A DNA stretch of 64,000 nt from Cheiracanthium punctorium (Eukaryota > Arthropoda > Arachnida > Araneae > Cheiracanthiidae), in contig JAWZYV010019913.1 of the NCBI GenBank assembly GCA_038373885.1, positions 918,001-982,000 on the forward strand, written 5' to 3'. Under the pieces are notes generated by a model, which saw only the letters and a list, made by a program, of their open reading frames with translations, was not told the origin of the DNA and did no database searches. Position numbers and translations under genes: made by a program. This document shows, piece by piece, positions 45,670 through 58,159 of this stretch; within the stretch, counting starts at the first letter, position 1; each line of letters opens with the position of its first letter.

Positions 45670-46059
45670 CTAGCTGAGGGTCCGTTCTTCGTGCAGGGAG
45701 AATGGCTACGCTAAAAATAAAAAAATAAAATGAGAAAATAAAATAAAATAAAAGTGTGCAAAAACTTTTATCATATGAGTGTACAAAATCTTTTTTGTCT
45801 AAGGATCCAGATGTATAAAATATTTTAACGAAACTTATCATTTAAAATTTTGTAACTTTGAAATGCTCAATATTTAAAGATTTTAATGTTTAATATGATG
45901 ATACACTATAACAAAAAATGCGTATGTATGTGTGTGTTCTTACATGTATAAAAATTGGCAAAATATCCCAAAGAACACTTCAATAGTATTATCTAAAAGT
46001 AATAAAAATACCATAAATAATAAGGACTCAAAATATTCTAATAATAATTATGAAATAAA
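45670..46059 (-). mobile_element. Helitron 3' end fragment (minus strand)
   Basis: CTAGCTGAGGGTCCGTTC is the reverse complement of a Helitron 3' end (CTAG terminus with adjacent hairpin-forming CCGT...CGTGCAGGGA). The base before it is A, as expected for insertion at A/T. The rest of the element cannot be delimited; a second Helitron end begins at 46060. Confidence 0.5.
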
Positions 46060-46730
46060 CTAGCTGCGTGCCCGTTCTCCGCACGGTATGGGACGAAACT
46101 TTTTCTTACATGCATAAGTCGAATTGATTCCAGAGATTGGAATCTAAAAATAAGCAAAATGATTTGACTCTTGACGATAAGTTACGCATTACTTATTCGT
46201 AAAGTTAGTATATGTACTGACCTGTGACCAATTTTAATATTATGACGCAAAAAACTATGTCCGTGTCATTCACGAACAGAAAAGAAAAGCGTGACGGTTT
46301 TCAGTGAAAATTCCTAATTTTCAAAATGTCTCATTTCTGCATCATACTCTTTTTTAGATTTAAATTATGCCATTAATACCTTAGATACTACATGATGTTG
46401 AGAACCTTTTTATTTTATAATTAAATAGTTCTTCGCAAGGCAAGAAGATAACATTTTCCTAAAATGTGATCATAACTCTTGTAAGAAAACAGGATCTCTA
46501 AGAAAAAAGAAAGTTCTGTTACAGTCTTTTTTGTTGAAACTACCGCGGGCTACATTAACGCGACGTAGACTTACTTAATATTTTGTTAGCTGTGATCTAA
46601 GACGGTTGTTGAAGAATGAATAGAAGGCTTAGTTTCACGAAATATTTATTAATGCGGTATATTGTGCTTTGATCAATATTGCCTTAGCATATCTACTTAT
46701 ACTATCTTTTACTGATACCAATACTATATA

Positions 46731-47132
46731 TCAGGTTGTAACGAAAGTTTTCCGCCATATCTGCCTAAAAAACTAACTTCTAATTCCTTAGATAACTGTT
46801 TTTGAACTTTCGGTACCAAACCTGCACAGTGTCACATGATACAACAATAGTACTTAAGCTGTACTCATAATTTGTTGATATTATGTAGCTGACTTTTTGC
46901 AACACAAGTGGAAGTAAATGATGGTTCTAATCCTCTAGAGTGATAGTTCCATTTGGGACACCTTATACTTAATGATAACTATATTTTTTACAGATTTCAC
47001 AACACAGTGTTATAAAGTAAGCCTCTTTCTTTCAAATGCCAAAAATCGTTTGACAAAATATGAGCAAATACGCCAACGTGAACTGTGTGCTGACGATGTT
47101 TGCGGTGGCGGGAAACTTTCGTTACAATCTAA
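46731..47132 (-). mobile_element. mariner-type miniature element, copy 2
   Basis: The ends TCAGGTTGTAACGAAAGTTT and (minus strand) TTAGATTGTAACGAAAGTTT match copy 1. TA dinucleotides flank both sides. At 402 bp it is longer than copy 1 but shares the CAAANGCCAAAAATCG and CGCGAACTGT-like interior blocks. Confidence 0.8.
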
Positions 47133-47333
47133 TATTTTCGTTTTGCAACCGTTAATGCTTAATTTAAAGAAACGGTTTAGATATTTGCCACGAATGTAGT
47201 CTTTTACTCTTTGGTGATTCTTTGCAATTTACGCATTAGCATAAACGATAATCATTTCACTTTATGGTTGCCACTAAAACAGCTCTCCATACATTTGTAC
47301 GCTTAATTATTGTCATATTGGCGTATTTAGCAC

Positions 47334-47525
47334 CAGGGCCCTAGTATCTCACGGGCAAATCGGGACTTTGCCAGTGCCTCCGGCTCGAAATGGCCCCCAA
47401 TTTCAAATGTTGTTCTGAAATATTCTTTTTCATAAACATATTTTATAAAAAAATAAAACAAATTTCATAGATGGAGGCCAAATTCATTAATGCCCGGGGT
47501 CCCTGTTTGCCATAATCAGGCCCTG
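47334..47525 (+). mobile_element. hAT-type miniature element, perfect 8-bp duplication
   Basis: The ends are CAGGGCC at left and GGCCCTG at right, with further inverted similarity inside. Perfect TTTAGCAC duplications lie at 47326-47333 and 47526-47533. It is 192 bp and inserted into the large minus-strand Helitron. Confidence 0.8.
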
Positions 47526-48543
47526 TTTAGCACAGCAAAATATTTCTTGCGATTCGAAAACGTGTCCCGTTTACAAAATTGAAAATAATGCTGGATAATT
47601 CACTGGTGAAAAAACAGCATTCAATTCTTTTTCTGCAACGTAAAATAAAATATGGAATTATTTCATGCGTGGCGTATGTTTTGCGTGTGAGTCCGTTATT
47701 CTGATTGAGTTTCGAAAGGGGTTTTAAACTCGTGACATCAAATTGGCGCACATTTCAGATGTGAAAACTCAGTTATTTTAAAGTAATTTTATTTATTTTT
47801 TTCAACTGGCAATTTTAATCATTGTTACTATCTCCAAGACAACCAAACCGCAAGATATCATACCGAAATTTTTAAACAGCTGTTATTGAAATGAAAATCC
47901 TTCTTTACTTAAAAATTCGTAAAAAATATCCTAATTTATATTTTCCTCTGGTTTTTCTTTTAAAAGAGGGCGAAATGTATGCTCCGTCATTTGACAAAAT
48001 ATAAAAAAATTATGACGGATAGAATTCAAGATGCAGCAGTTTTAAAAATAATTTACGACAGTCAGCGTCAAATTTAATTTTATTTGAAAATTTCCCAAAA
48101 ATCTGAAAATTATGTTACACAGTCCGAAAAAACTGTTTTCGAAAGAAAATTTTCTCCTCTGTCCGATGATGCAAACATCGTTTTACTGCGAGTACAATTA
48201 CCGGCGTTATTATGTATTATGCGAGAAAAATCGCTAAAAATCGGACAAAACATAAAATAAAACATTTTCTAATTCGAATTTCGAAAAAATCGCTCCAAGG
48301 CGTGTTAGGATCTGTCCTAGTGAAGCCGTATGCAAAATTCGGTAGGTCTGCGACCCACCGTCTCTGCGCAATGCAATCGAGAGACGCGCACAAGTATATC
48401 GGAGGTCACAAACCTACCTACATAGCTACATACAATGTTTACTCTCGGATTTTATTATATATAAGATAAGATAAGATTATTTTACTGTGAAAATATTTTA
48501 AGCTGATAAAGACCATTAAAATAGAGGTGTAACTACTCCAAGC

Positions 48544-48850
48544 AGTGGTGGTTCGTACATAGAGACAGTGGAACTGCAGCATCTCCAGTTAACTACGAAT
48601 ACAATTGTTCCTTTTATTTTTTCCTAATACTTGCGCTATATGCAATCAATAAACTTGAAGTTAGTAGCCATCAGGTACCAATAACAACATGCTCCCCAAA
48701 AATGTAAAAAAAAAAAAAAAACATCCCGGAAAAATCTTTGAACGGAGCTGTCCCAAATACTTATTTTCAAAGGAAGACAAATAGCCCAAAGTCTGCCAAA
48801 TGCGCCCTCCTTAGGGTTGCGCCCCTGGCAGCCGCCCACTTAGTCAGCCC
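48544..48850. repeat. Possible degenerate hAT-type remnant
   Basis: It starts CAGTGGTGGTTCG and toward the right contains a GC-richer GCGCCCCTGGCAGCCGCCC block, typical of hAT termini, but the two ends do not match well and no duplication was found. Confidence 0.25.
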
Positions 48851-48967
48851 ATAGCTATGAGTCTCATATGAAGTGGTTTCGTCTTTTTTTTTTACCTCCG
48901 CGTGTTTGGTAAACCACGTCCTTACATAGTTTTACACATTTTCTATAAGCGGCATTGTGCACAGTGT

Positions 48968-49259
48968 CAGTGGCGGCTCTCCATTTGAGCACATGAGCAT
49001 TTGAACCCAGAAAGAAAAAAAGAAAAAAGAAACTTATTAACAAATTAAATATTAAAAAAATATTTTGTGCACTTCTAGATTTAGCGAATTTAAAACGTGA
49101 GTTTTAAAGACCAAAGATTACTTGTGTTCTGTTGCATGAATTATTTTCCTTTTATTGCTGGAAACGGAAATGTATTTCAAAGTTGCGTCGTATCTGCATA
49201 CTTAATTTTTGAAATTTATTTTGTGAACCTCCATTTAAATAACCCACGAGCCGCCACTG
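48968..49259 (+). mobile_element. hAT-type miniature element
   Basis: The ends CAGTGGCGGCTC and GAGCCGCCACTG are perfect 12-bp inverted repeats. The flanking 8-mers CACAGTGT and CACCGTAT agree at six positions, consistent with a decayed duplication. The 292-bp interior is AT-rich and non-coding. Confidence 0.8.
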
Positions 49260-50189
49260 CACCGTATGTCTTTTAGTACTAGGCCGAAGAGGCTCTACAA
49301 CTTTCTAATTGACTATTTACCTTATAGCTCTCCGTTTATGAAGGAAGGACCCCTTACTTTGCTTTCTTAATAAATCCGGATGCTTTTGTTACAGATCTGA
49401 TCATGTAGATCATAATCACACTCTATCCCTATTCGACAGGCTCAAGACAGTTCTCGTCAGCGTTTAGATTTAAATAAGTGGAGGTGACAGATTTCCTACT
49501 GGACACTCTAGAAATTCAGTAGGAGTCGACGGGCAGTTATAATGTGGACGGACAGAAAAACGAAATCATACGCTTTTGGACACTGCCGGAAAATGCAGTT
49601 CAAGATTAAATGGCCTGATTATGAAATTTTTGTTTCACAGTGCATAAAAGACATTATAACATTTTTTTTTGGAGGGGAGGCTATTTTTACAACTATTCAT
49701 GATGGTTTAAATGAATTTATTACATAACTGTAGTTAATAATAATGTGGAATAGTAAAATGGTTGAACTTAGAAAATATCATAAAATAGGTATTTCAGCAC
49801 AAGATCATGTTACATTAAATTATTAGTAAGGAGCATATTAAAAATAGTAATGTGTACTCCTAATAACAATGTAGTTTCAGTAATATATAACTGCAAATTT
49901 AAAATTAGAAGTTAATGATCACACATCAGTATTGGGGAACCATGTACTGAAATATGCACAAGAGAAAATCAGACAAAAATTATTGACGATTGCAATTGAA
50001 AACAACAATTTTGCAACGTTATGTTATTCTTTGTTTACCAAATAGAAAAAAAAGGTATCTTCTGATTATTACATTAATAATGGTAGATTTATGAACACAT
50101 TAATTCCTTTTATTATCCCGAGAGCGTAATAGTTTCATTTAATGCTTTTTTAAATTAACTTTTTATAGCAGACGGTATGAAGACTTATA

Positions 50190-50330
50190 AGCATTTACTT
50201 TTAATACGTGATTATTTGTCCCTATTAGACTTAAGCCCTTAATGTAGAAATAAATGAAACGTTGGCTGTGCCATTATTCTTTTTCTTCCTTATGATATCG
50301 AAGGATAAAAAGGGCATGGTAAGAAAAATA
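50190..50330 (+). repeat. Dispersed repeat R3, copy 2
   Basis: This is the partner of 45290-45460, with the ACTTTTAATACGTGATTATT and CTTAATGTAGAAATAAATGAAAC blocks. Confidence 0.5.
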
Positions 50331-50536
50331 GGAAATGTCTATAAGTATGATTAGGTTATTTTTCCCTCTAAAATACACAATAAATAGGTAGCATAAAAAA
50401 AACTTATCTTCATCTTGAATTTGAGCAGTTAATTAGTTTGGGAGACATTGCTTTTTCACCTAGCTCAATAAAAGAATCTATGCAATTGGTCAATAGAATG
50501 TGTGGGATTCTAAAGTCTAAAAGCATAGATTCTCCT

Positions 50537-50790
50537 ATGGAGCCAGCTGAAAAATAGAATAGATGAGACTATTATGCGTGATGGTGTGCCGCAGTGGCCT
50601 ACCTGTGCCGACCTGGTCCAGCGCTAGGAAGATTAACTCCATTGGACTGATAAGGAACCGTGTGTGCTGAAGGGAGCTGGTGCAAGTAAAATCTGTCGTT
50701 CCTTCTCGTTGAAACGGTATTTCTAGGGATACCAATACAGATGCTGGCCTTTCATCGTGAATTTCTTCAAAATTAGGAGACGCCCAGGGT
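50537..50790 (-). repeat. Dispersed repeat R1, copy E
   Basis: On the minus strand the copy reads CTCCTAATTTTGAAG, then ACGACAGATTTTACTTGCACCAGC, then a degraded region ending in GGCCACTGCGGCAC, in the same order as R1 copies A-C. The short open frame on this strand parallels one in copy B. Confidence 0.55.
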
Positions 50791-50947
50791 AAGTCTGACT
50801 CTCTCTACTGGGGCTCAATAGAATGGAAGCCGCTGAAAATCGTCCATCGCCATCCAGTGTAGAGGACCTGGTGCAGCTACGCGATTTGCTAGAGAGCATT
50901 AGAAACAACATGTACACCCTCTCAAGAAAGCATTTCCGTACAAGCAT

Positions 50948-52240
50948 AATTTCTTGTTTCAGCTTTCCGAATAATTAAGTAGTTTTTGAAAACCACTCGA
51001 CTCAACATAACTACGAAAAATTATAATTAACCTTATTGATATTTTATGCTAAATAATTTTTAATATTCAAAACCCTAAGAAGTTTGACTTTTACTCGAAT
51101 ACTTTTTGAGAGGGTGTATGATGTTTTTAAAAGCACGGTATGGTTATAAGTTCGTAAGTGCAATAAGTGTCGTACCAGAAGGAAACAAGCCTATTCTGAG
51201 ATGAGGCAGAATAAGCGAATTTTGCTTTCAAATGAAGTGCCAGCATTTATGCTGCAATAGCCAGATCCAACTAGAAGAAAAAAGTTTCTCAATCCAGGAT
51301 GAACTAAAACTACAGGATTACTAATGAAATTATCATTGCTAATGAAAGGAAAGTAACCCGAAACTGGTCTTGTGAAACCTAATGGCAGTTAGGTTCAGTA
51401 AAAAGATAAAACTTTTTCACTCACATTATGCCAACTCGATTGCATTTATTGTGCTTATTTGTCTGTTCTTTCATTTCAGTTAGCTAATATTTAAAAACTG
51501 CGATGAGTAGCTGATGTTAAAAATAAAATAACTTGAACCTTAAAGCAACAGTTTCAAGGGCAATTCCATATGGACATGGACATGACCATCAAAAAACATA
51601 TTTTTATTTTTAATAAATGTGCGAGAAATTATTCTGAATTATTGTAGATGTATTGGCAACCGTTTATTTTGTGTAAAAGTTTCTTTTTATCAGAATGGTA
51701 ACACTTCAAAGTCAGACATCTACGATGTAGCATGAGTTACCATACACTTAGGATATTTTAATTCAATAACCAATTTTATATACAAAACTGCACTTAAGTA
51801 GAATTTTAGCAGAAATACAAGTCTGAAGTATGGGCAGAAAAGTGAATGCCCTTTTTTGGTAGCATGAGTTACCAAAAAATTTTAATTAATATTTCAAAAA
51901 ATTAATTAGCTATAAGATTTTTAGTAATTTATTGAAAAAAAAGAAAACAATTTGTAATAAGCATGAATTTTGTTAAAAGAAAATAAATGCATTTTTTATT
52001 ATTAAGCTAGTTTAAAAATGCGATTTAAAAAAATGTCGCATCAGTTAATGTGAATTATCCTGAAGGAGCTTAGTCATAGATATTTCACCTGGGCAAGTAT
52101 TAGAAAATCCATAGAACAGTCTGTGAATATTGACCAAAAAAGATGTTGACTTGAAAAAACCGCATTAACTTGAGAAGGGACGAAAAATTATGCAAGCTAA
52201 TGTAGATATAAATAAAATTTACAAATACATATATTTATAA
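50948..52240. other. AT-rich sequence, no feature seen
   Basis: No coding-like frame, terminal repeat or tandem structure could be read here. Confidence 0.4.
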
Positions 52241-53216
52241 CTAGCTGAAGGACCCGTCCTCGACGGGTTAGTGAATGAAAATTTCTAAAAAGCAAGAACT
52301 TTCGTCAGCATTGTAGGAGTACACAGAATGGATGTAGTATGTTGCCAAAGTAAAGAAAGCGAAGTTATAATTTTCATGTATTGTTAAAATATTACAGGTT
52401 AGAGAGTAACTAAATAATATCATTTCATTCGCTTTAGTCGTAATTATGTGATGCGCGAACGAATATTTACGCATATTGAAATAATTGTCGCAAAATCTCA
52501 AAATTTAATCAACATTTTTGAAAAATTTGAAGCCTAGAATTTAAGTTGAGTGACAACCTATCATGTCACCCAAATTCGTTTCATTCCCTGCAGTCTTTAT
52601 TTCGTGATGCTGGAACAAATTTTCAGCATTTTAAAACGATTTTCGAAAAATCTCAAAATGTAAGCAAAATATTTTTAAAATTCAACGCCTATAAATTAAG
52701 ATTAGCAACTACCTATCATATCACTCAATTTCGTAACATTCGTATTAGTCGTAATTACGTGATGTTTGAAGAATTATAAACGTATTTTGAGAGAATTTTC
52801 ACAAAATCTCAAAAATCTAATAAAAGTGTTTAAAAAATTGGACTCCTATAGTTTATGTTGAGCAACCATCTATCGTGTGACCCAATTTCATATCATTCGC
52901 TTTAGTCGTTATTACGTAATACGGGAACAAAGATTCACTCAGTTTTAAACGATTTTCACAAAATCTCGAAATTTTATGGATTTTTTTAATTAGATGCTTA
53001 TAGTTTAAGGTGAGTGACAACCTATCATTTCACCAAATACTATTTTTTCACTTTTGCAGTTATTACGTGATGTGCGAACACAAATTTACGCAGTTTGAAA
53101 TGATTTTCGCAAAATTTCAAAATCTAATCAAGATTTTTTTTTTTAATTCGACGCCTATGTTTTAAGTTGAGTGACCACCTATCATGACACCTAATTACAT
53201 ATCATTCGCTTCAGTA
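52241..53216 (-). mobile_element. Helitron (same family as 29999-31466), 5'-truncated
   Basis: On the plus strand it opens CTAGCTGAAGGACCCGTCC, the reverse complement of a 3' end with hairpin CCCGTCCTCGACGGG, preceded by A. About six diverged ~155-bp units follow (reverse of CATCACGTAAAAACGACTGAAGCG). The 5' TC end is missing; similarity stops near 53216. Confidence 0.75.
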
Positions 53217-53299
53217 AATTAAAATTTCAAAATAACCGATTTTAGACATGTAGTTTTTAACTAAGAATCAGAACTCTATTCTATCGAGTCTAAATTCAG

Positions 53300-53355
53300 T
53301 TTCAATGGGGGGGGGCTATAACCCCTATAGCCCCCCCCGTAGATCCGCCTCTGAG
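53300..53355. repeat. G/C-run hairpin and hAT-like end
   Basis: A run of G, CTATAACCCCTATAG and a run of C form a perfect ~30-bp hairpin. It is followed by GTAGATCCGCCTCTG, whose reverse complement CAGAGGCGGATCTAC resembles hAT termini. The other end was not found. Confidence 0.4.
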
Positions 53356-54827
53356 GGGCAGGCAGACAGGTTTATACATAATTAATAAAATATTAATATA
53401 GATACTTTAAAAATTATTATTTACGTCTTTTTAAATATTATTTTCGTAATTAGAGGGAGAAAAGAAGAAAAAGAAGTAAACTTTCGGTTTCGTTATCGCT
53501 ACTTCCGGCTGTTTTCACAGCTGTTGCTTGTTACTTAAATAGCCATAACTAGCGTTCTACAACATGTAGAATTAAAATAAAAGCAGTTTTAGAATTCTAA
53601 AGAATGGGACTTTACTTTGGGACAAAAAAAAATATATGTGAATTTTCGCCAAAATTCACTTTTTCAACGTAGTCGGATACCTTAAGCACTTTCCAACTTT
53701 TTTGGAAAATGTTAAAAAACATCGTGAATAAATTTTGTTCACCGCTATATAGCTTTTCCTCGTTTTTACGGCAAAGGAGAAATACCGCGTCGTAAGAACG
53801 GCTCATCTGTTAAGGCTATTTACGAGTCGATCCAGATTTCTTACGTATGAAAAGTGTTAAAGGGATGTGTAGACTGTCAATTCGGAGTCGACCGAATATA
53901 GGACCTGTGGCGTCAAAATTTGACTAAGGCCACAGTGCAAAAGCACTAAAGAGAAATAATAATAATAAAAAAGAAATATAAACCAAAATTGTGATCGTAT
54001 ATTTTTTAAGCAGAGCTTGTGTAAAATCCATGATTGAACTGTATCTGATAAATTGAAAATCGCCGTGAAGAAATAAAAAGGGACTTACTCCATTTTTGGG
54101 TACCAGCTGAAAATAATCCATTGGTGGGTAAAACACTCCAGTAAAAATTCACAAAAGAATAAAAGGAGACTAACTCAAATAATTAGTCATGAAAATAGAC
54201 AGGGAACCTAACTTTTTTATTTTTTTTAAACAATTACATATTTTAAATTTATAAAATAAACTTAGGTCCTTGACCGAAATAGAATAAACTTGACATCTAA
54301 ATTAATATAAAGTCTATAAGATATTTTAAGCAAAATTTATTGAATAAAATTGGAGCTCAGGGAACAGACGACTCATTCATAATTAAAATTCAAATAAAAA
54401 ATAATAATCTAGTCTTGTTTTTTAAAATAATATTTTCCTCTTCGCCCAAGAAATTAATTAAGGAGTTATGCCTAAATAGGAGACCACCTAAGTTTTAGAA
54501 ATGGTCGCCCGTACCCCTGCCTCTAAAAAAATAAAAGAGGTAAGGCGGTCATATGTCTTAACTATTGCCTTAAAAAGAACATGCAAGAACCAAGCAATGT
54601 GTATGTCAGTAACATTCTATTTGATCCAATCTTTGTGTTTTGTCTGTTGATATTATGCCTTTCTTTTCCGAATAAGCCTTATTAAGGGCCTTGACCCCTA
54701 GTCAAACAAAATTTGTATACAGATTAGGAATGAGCGCTTGACTTAAAAAGCTCATTCAAACAGAATAAAACTTTAATTATTTAAATAAAATAAAAAATTC
54801 TCTGATGTCAATGTTACTTATCACTTT

Positions 54828-54978
54828 GTTACTCTCTAACATGTAATCTTTTAACAATACACAGAAGTTATAATTTTGCTGTCTATATTATTTTCAATAT
54901 ACTAATTCCATTTTTTGTTCAGGCTTTTTGGAAATTTGCTTTACATACTAACCCGTTAACGACGAGTACTGCAGCTAG
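54828..54978 (+). mobile_element. Helitron 3' end fragment
   Basis: It matches 31298-31466: ACTCTCTAAC-TGTAAT, TTTAACAATACA, CTTTTTGGAAATTTGC, then CCCGTTAACGACGAG and the CTAG terminus followed by T. It is truncated at its left side. Confidence 0.7.
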
Positions 54979-55743
54979 TAAACCTATAAAGATAACAACT
55001 GAAACGTATTGAGTGTTTAATAGTATGTTAAATCCTTAAAGAGACGTGAAAGATGAAAATTTTCAGTGAGTACAATTTAGCCACTCACTGTATGTATGTG
55101 AATAGCATATCTCAAAAACTATTCGTCGAAGAAACTTGAAATTTATATTTAAGATTGCTGTAACACTTAGTTTTGCACCTCTTTTTTTTTGGTTCGAATC
55201 TACTGAATATTTTATTTACGGGACCACCCAAAAAAATACCAAAACATTAAGGTCTGTAGACATTTTTAATATATTATGTCTGTAGTCAGTTATTGTTCGG
55301 GGGGATTCCCAAAATCTCGCCACTTGTTATCAACCTTGGCGAGTTTTGCCAAAATGTCTCCAAGTTTGTGCCAAAAACTATTACGTACTTCGCATAACTC
55401 TAAAACTTTCAACCGTAGAATGCTGAGACTTTGTATTCCGAATTACTGTAACATATAATTGTGCATTTATTATTATTTTTTTTTATTGCAATTCATTGGA
55501 TATTTTAATTTCATTGTTACTTAAAAGACTTTAAATAGAATAAGGTCAATGGATACCTTCAGTTCATTAGAAGTCTCTGGTCAATCACAATGTACCCTAA
55601 ATCTCGCAAACTATCGCATCCTTGTGGCCTTTGGCGAAATTTTGCCAAATTAAGTGCCAAGAATAAACATCAAACTGAATTCAACTTGGTGATATCGCGA
55701 ATATTTGCCTAGAAATTGCTAAAATTTTTTCGAGGGGGAAAAA

Positions 55744-56277
55744 ATGTGTTTCAAGAGCCACACCTAGGTGGCGTATCATAGCTTTATTGAGAACATATAA
55801 ATAACCTACAAAAGTTTACAAAACTTGTTCAATATGATGTTCAGCATTGTCTGCTCCCATCTGGAAGCATAAAATCGCATGTCCAACTGTTGAAAGCAGC
55901 ATGAACAGGGGAATATTACGTACATAGCGTTCTATGCTTTCTTTAAGGTCGGAGAGAGATGGGACGGGATCACGGTAGACCAAGACCGTGAGCCCACAGC
56001 CAAAGGCGCAAAGATTCAAGTCGGGGCATCCAGGAGGCCAAGCTGTAGGAAATTGCCGGCTGATGATTCTGTCTTCACCGAAATAGCGGCGGAGCACTTG
56101 TTTCACACAACGGGCGATGTGTGGAGGAGCACCGTCGAACATACGATTTTACGGTTCCAGGAGGTAGCAGACAATGGTGGACATCATATCGAGCATGTTT
56201 TGTAAACTTTTGTAGATAATTTATATGTGCTCAATAAAGCTGTGATACGCCCCCTAGGGGTGGTTTTTGAAACTCAT
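55744..56277 (-). mobile_element. mariner-superfamily foldback derivative
   Basis: The two ~120-bp ends (55744-55864 and 56155-56277) are inverted copies sharing GTTTCAA-A-CCAC-CCTAGG, GGCGTATCA and ACAAAAGTTTACAAAAC. Both contain the last ~14 codons plus stop of the transposase (DNxxHHIExVL), so the 3' part of an element has been duplicated in inverted orientation. Between them lies the C-terminal transposase segment on the minus strand. The 5' half of the element is absent. Confidence 0.75.
55816..56142 (-). pseudogene. mariner/IS630-type transposase, C-terminal fragment
   Basis: This 108-codon open minus-strand segment opens with DGAPPHIARCVKQVLRRYFG (second catalytic Asp). It continues with FPTAWPPGCPDLNLCAFG and ends FQMGADNAEHHIEQVL. 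The family normally reads SPDLNPCDFW; the third acidic residue is Ala here, and the PRS/NPC context is altered. About 42 residues separate the two positions. The N-terminal DNA-binding region and first Asp are missing. It is a dead remnant of a transposase that acts at TA targets. Confidence 0.75.
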
Positions 56278-57796
56278 TATTACATTTGCTTCTCGATAAA
56301 ATTCCCATCATTTCATTTGGCCATTACCCCATTTTCATGTTATTCCGCTGCATAGTTTTTGTTACAGACTGCTCGCAAATTACGAGTTTAACTATGGACA
56401 CTATGTGTTTATGACTACCTGCACATATTTATAGAACATTTTTAATATATAATTTTAAATTCACAAGCATTTTATATTTTAATCCACATGTATTACCACA
56501 TATGTAAGTATTTTATTTTAATCAACATGTATCCAAATGTAAAAAAATTTAAAATACTATAAACTATTAGAAAATATTTTTTATCTAGATAATTTTTACA
56601 ACGTCAGCGTAGTTTTTCTGGTTTACTTCATTAAATATCGTATTATAATGGCGAAGAAAACTATCAATTTATGACATTTTTAATTACTTCTAAATGCCTG
56701 CGTAAATTTAATCGGCTTAAATCGTAATTTCAGAATAAGCTACCAATCTGTTTTTGAGATTAGATTGTAATTAGGTTAAATTATTTAAAATCTTAAAAAA
56801 GCCGTTTAACGTGCAAATTTCGCTAACGTTGAAAGCATGAAAATGCCTTACTTTTTAAACTGAAATTCTTCCTCCATTTTAATAAGTTAATTGATATTGA
56901 TGGTAGCTTCTGTGTAGGAATTAAACCACAGAGAAAAATGTGATTACGAGTTCAAATGAAAGCTTGAAATGTTTTTTATTAAAGTTTTTTTTTCACTTCT
57001 TATAATGCAAAAAGAGTATTTTAACAGTATAGAAAAATTTTAGCTTCATTCACTTAACGTTAACTAGTATTCACTTTTAGAAGCTTTGGGTGTACATGTA
57101 AATACACATAAAAGGGGGAACAGAGTTAAGTAGCAGTTTTACTTGTGATAATACTAACATTAAATGTCGTGAAGTATTAGAAAGGTTTACGTATTCTGTT
57201 TGTTTTCCCCGGTTACATCAAACAAGATAGATAAACTACCAAGAATTTCGAAAATACTGGAAAATATGTTATATGTTACCAAAATACGCTGCAATTAAGA
57301 TTAGTGGGTTTAAATAATATAAAAATTTTTAAATAATTGATTAAGTAAAATTAGAGTAAACTTTCCTGTTCTGGATTATTATTAGTAACTAAAATTGTTG
57401 CAGAAGAAAATTGTTTATAGTGAAAAAATGTCATTAAATGTAATAAAATTGAATTAGAAGTTATTGAAAAGAAATTTTCGTTTTAAAGAAACTCCTTGTT
57501 TCATTATATTTGTCAATCACTGTCGTAGCAAGAACTTGTAAATAAATAATCTGAATATATTTATCAGCACACTTCTGTTAACATTCGTATGTAAAATAGG
57601 CAGGAAATGAATATACATTATTTTACCGGTGATTGCAAACCACTTCGATCTTTTTGACGAAAACTAAAATGAAAATATGCCTTTCACGATTTGTATATAA
57701 AATTTATTCATTAATTTTAACTGCAGATTCTTAGACACAATGAAATATATCTATAACCACCTTGTACATATTTATAGAAAAATTTTAGTTTATAAA
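56278..57796. other. AT-rich sequence, no feature seen
   Basis: I find neither a coding-like frame nor a recognisable repeat boundary. Confidence 0.4.
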
Positions 57797-58159
57797 TCTA
57801 TATAAATAAAATTAGACTTTTGTCTGTACATTTCTTGGAATTCAAAAATTTTGCGATTTCTATCCGTTTCAAGCACCCCAGAATCCGATGCGACCCTCAA
57901 AAAAAAGTTTGTCTGTCTGTCATTCTGTCCGTGACGCTTTTTTTGTTTAAGCATCACGTAAAAACGACTGAAGCGAATGATATGAAATTGGGTGTCATGA
58001 TAGGTGGTCACTCAACTTAAAACATAGGCGTCCAATTTTTAAAAAATCTTGATTGGATTTTGAGATTTTGCGAAAATCCTTTCAAACTGCGTAAATTTGT
58101 GTTCAAGCATCACGTAAAAACGACTGAAGCGAATGATATGAAATTGGGTGTCATGATAG
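57797..58159 (+). mobile_element. Helitron 5' end fragment (family of 29999-31466)
   Basis: It starts A|TCTATATAAATAAAATTAG and follows the complete copy closely through CTGTCTGTCATTCTGTC and the first two ~155-bp units. Similarity ends abruptly at TCATGATAG (58159). The few differences visible suggest a recent copy. Confidence 0.8.

Larger units (their letters stand above)
46060..48466 (-). mobile_element. Large non-autonomous Helitron carrying two nested MITEs
   Basis: On the minus strand it runs from A|TCTTATATATAATAAAATCC (48466) to a CTAG terminus at 46060, with a hairpin near the end (CCCGTTCTCCGCACGG on the plus strand). At about 2.4 kb it is the longest Helitron here. It is interrupted by a mariner-type element (46731-47132) and a hAT-type element (47334-47525). 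No Rep/helicase frame is recognisable. Confidence 0.65.

Noticed and set aside
46972..47199. Shared peptide ...RQREL..D... in both mariner-type copies as a real protein
   Set aside because: The frame ends in the translated inverted repeat and is too short. It reflects nucleotide similarity between two MITEs.
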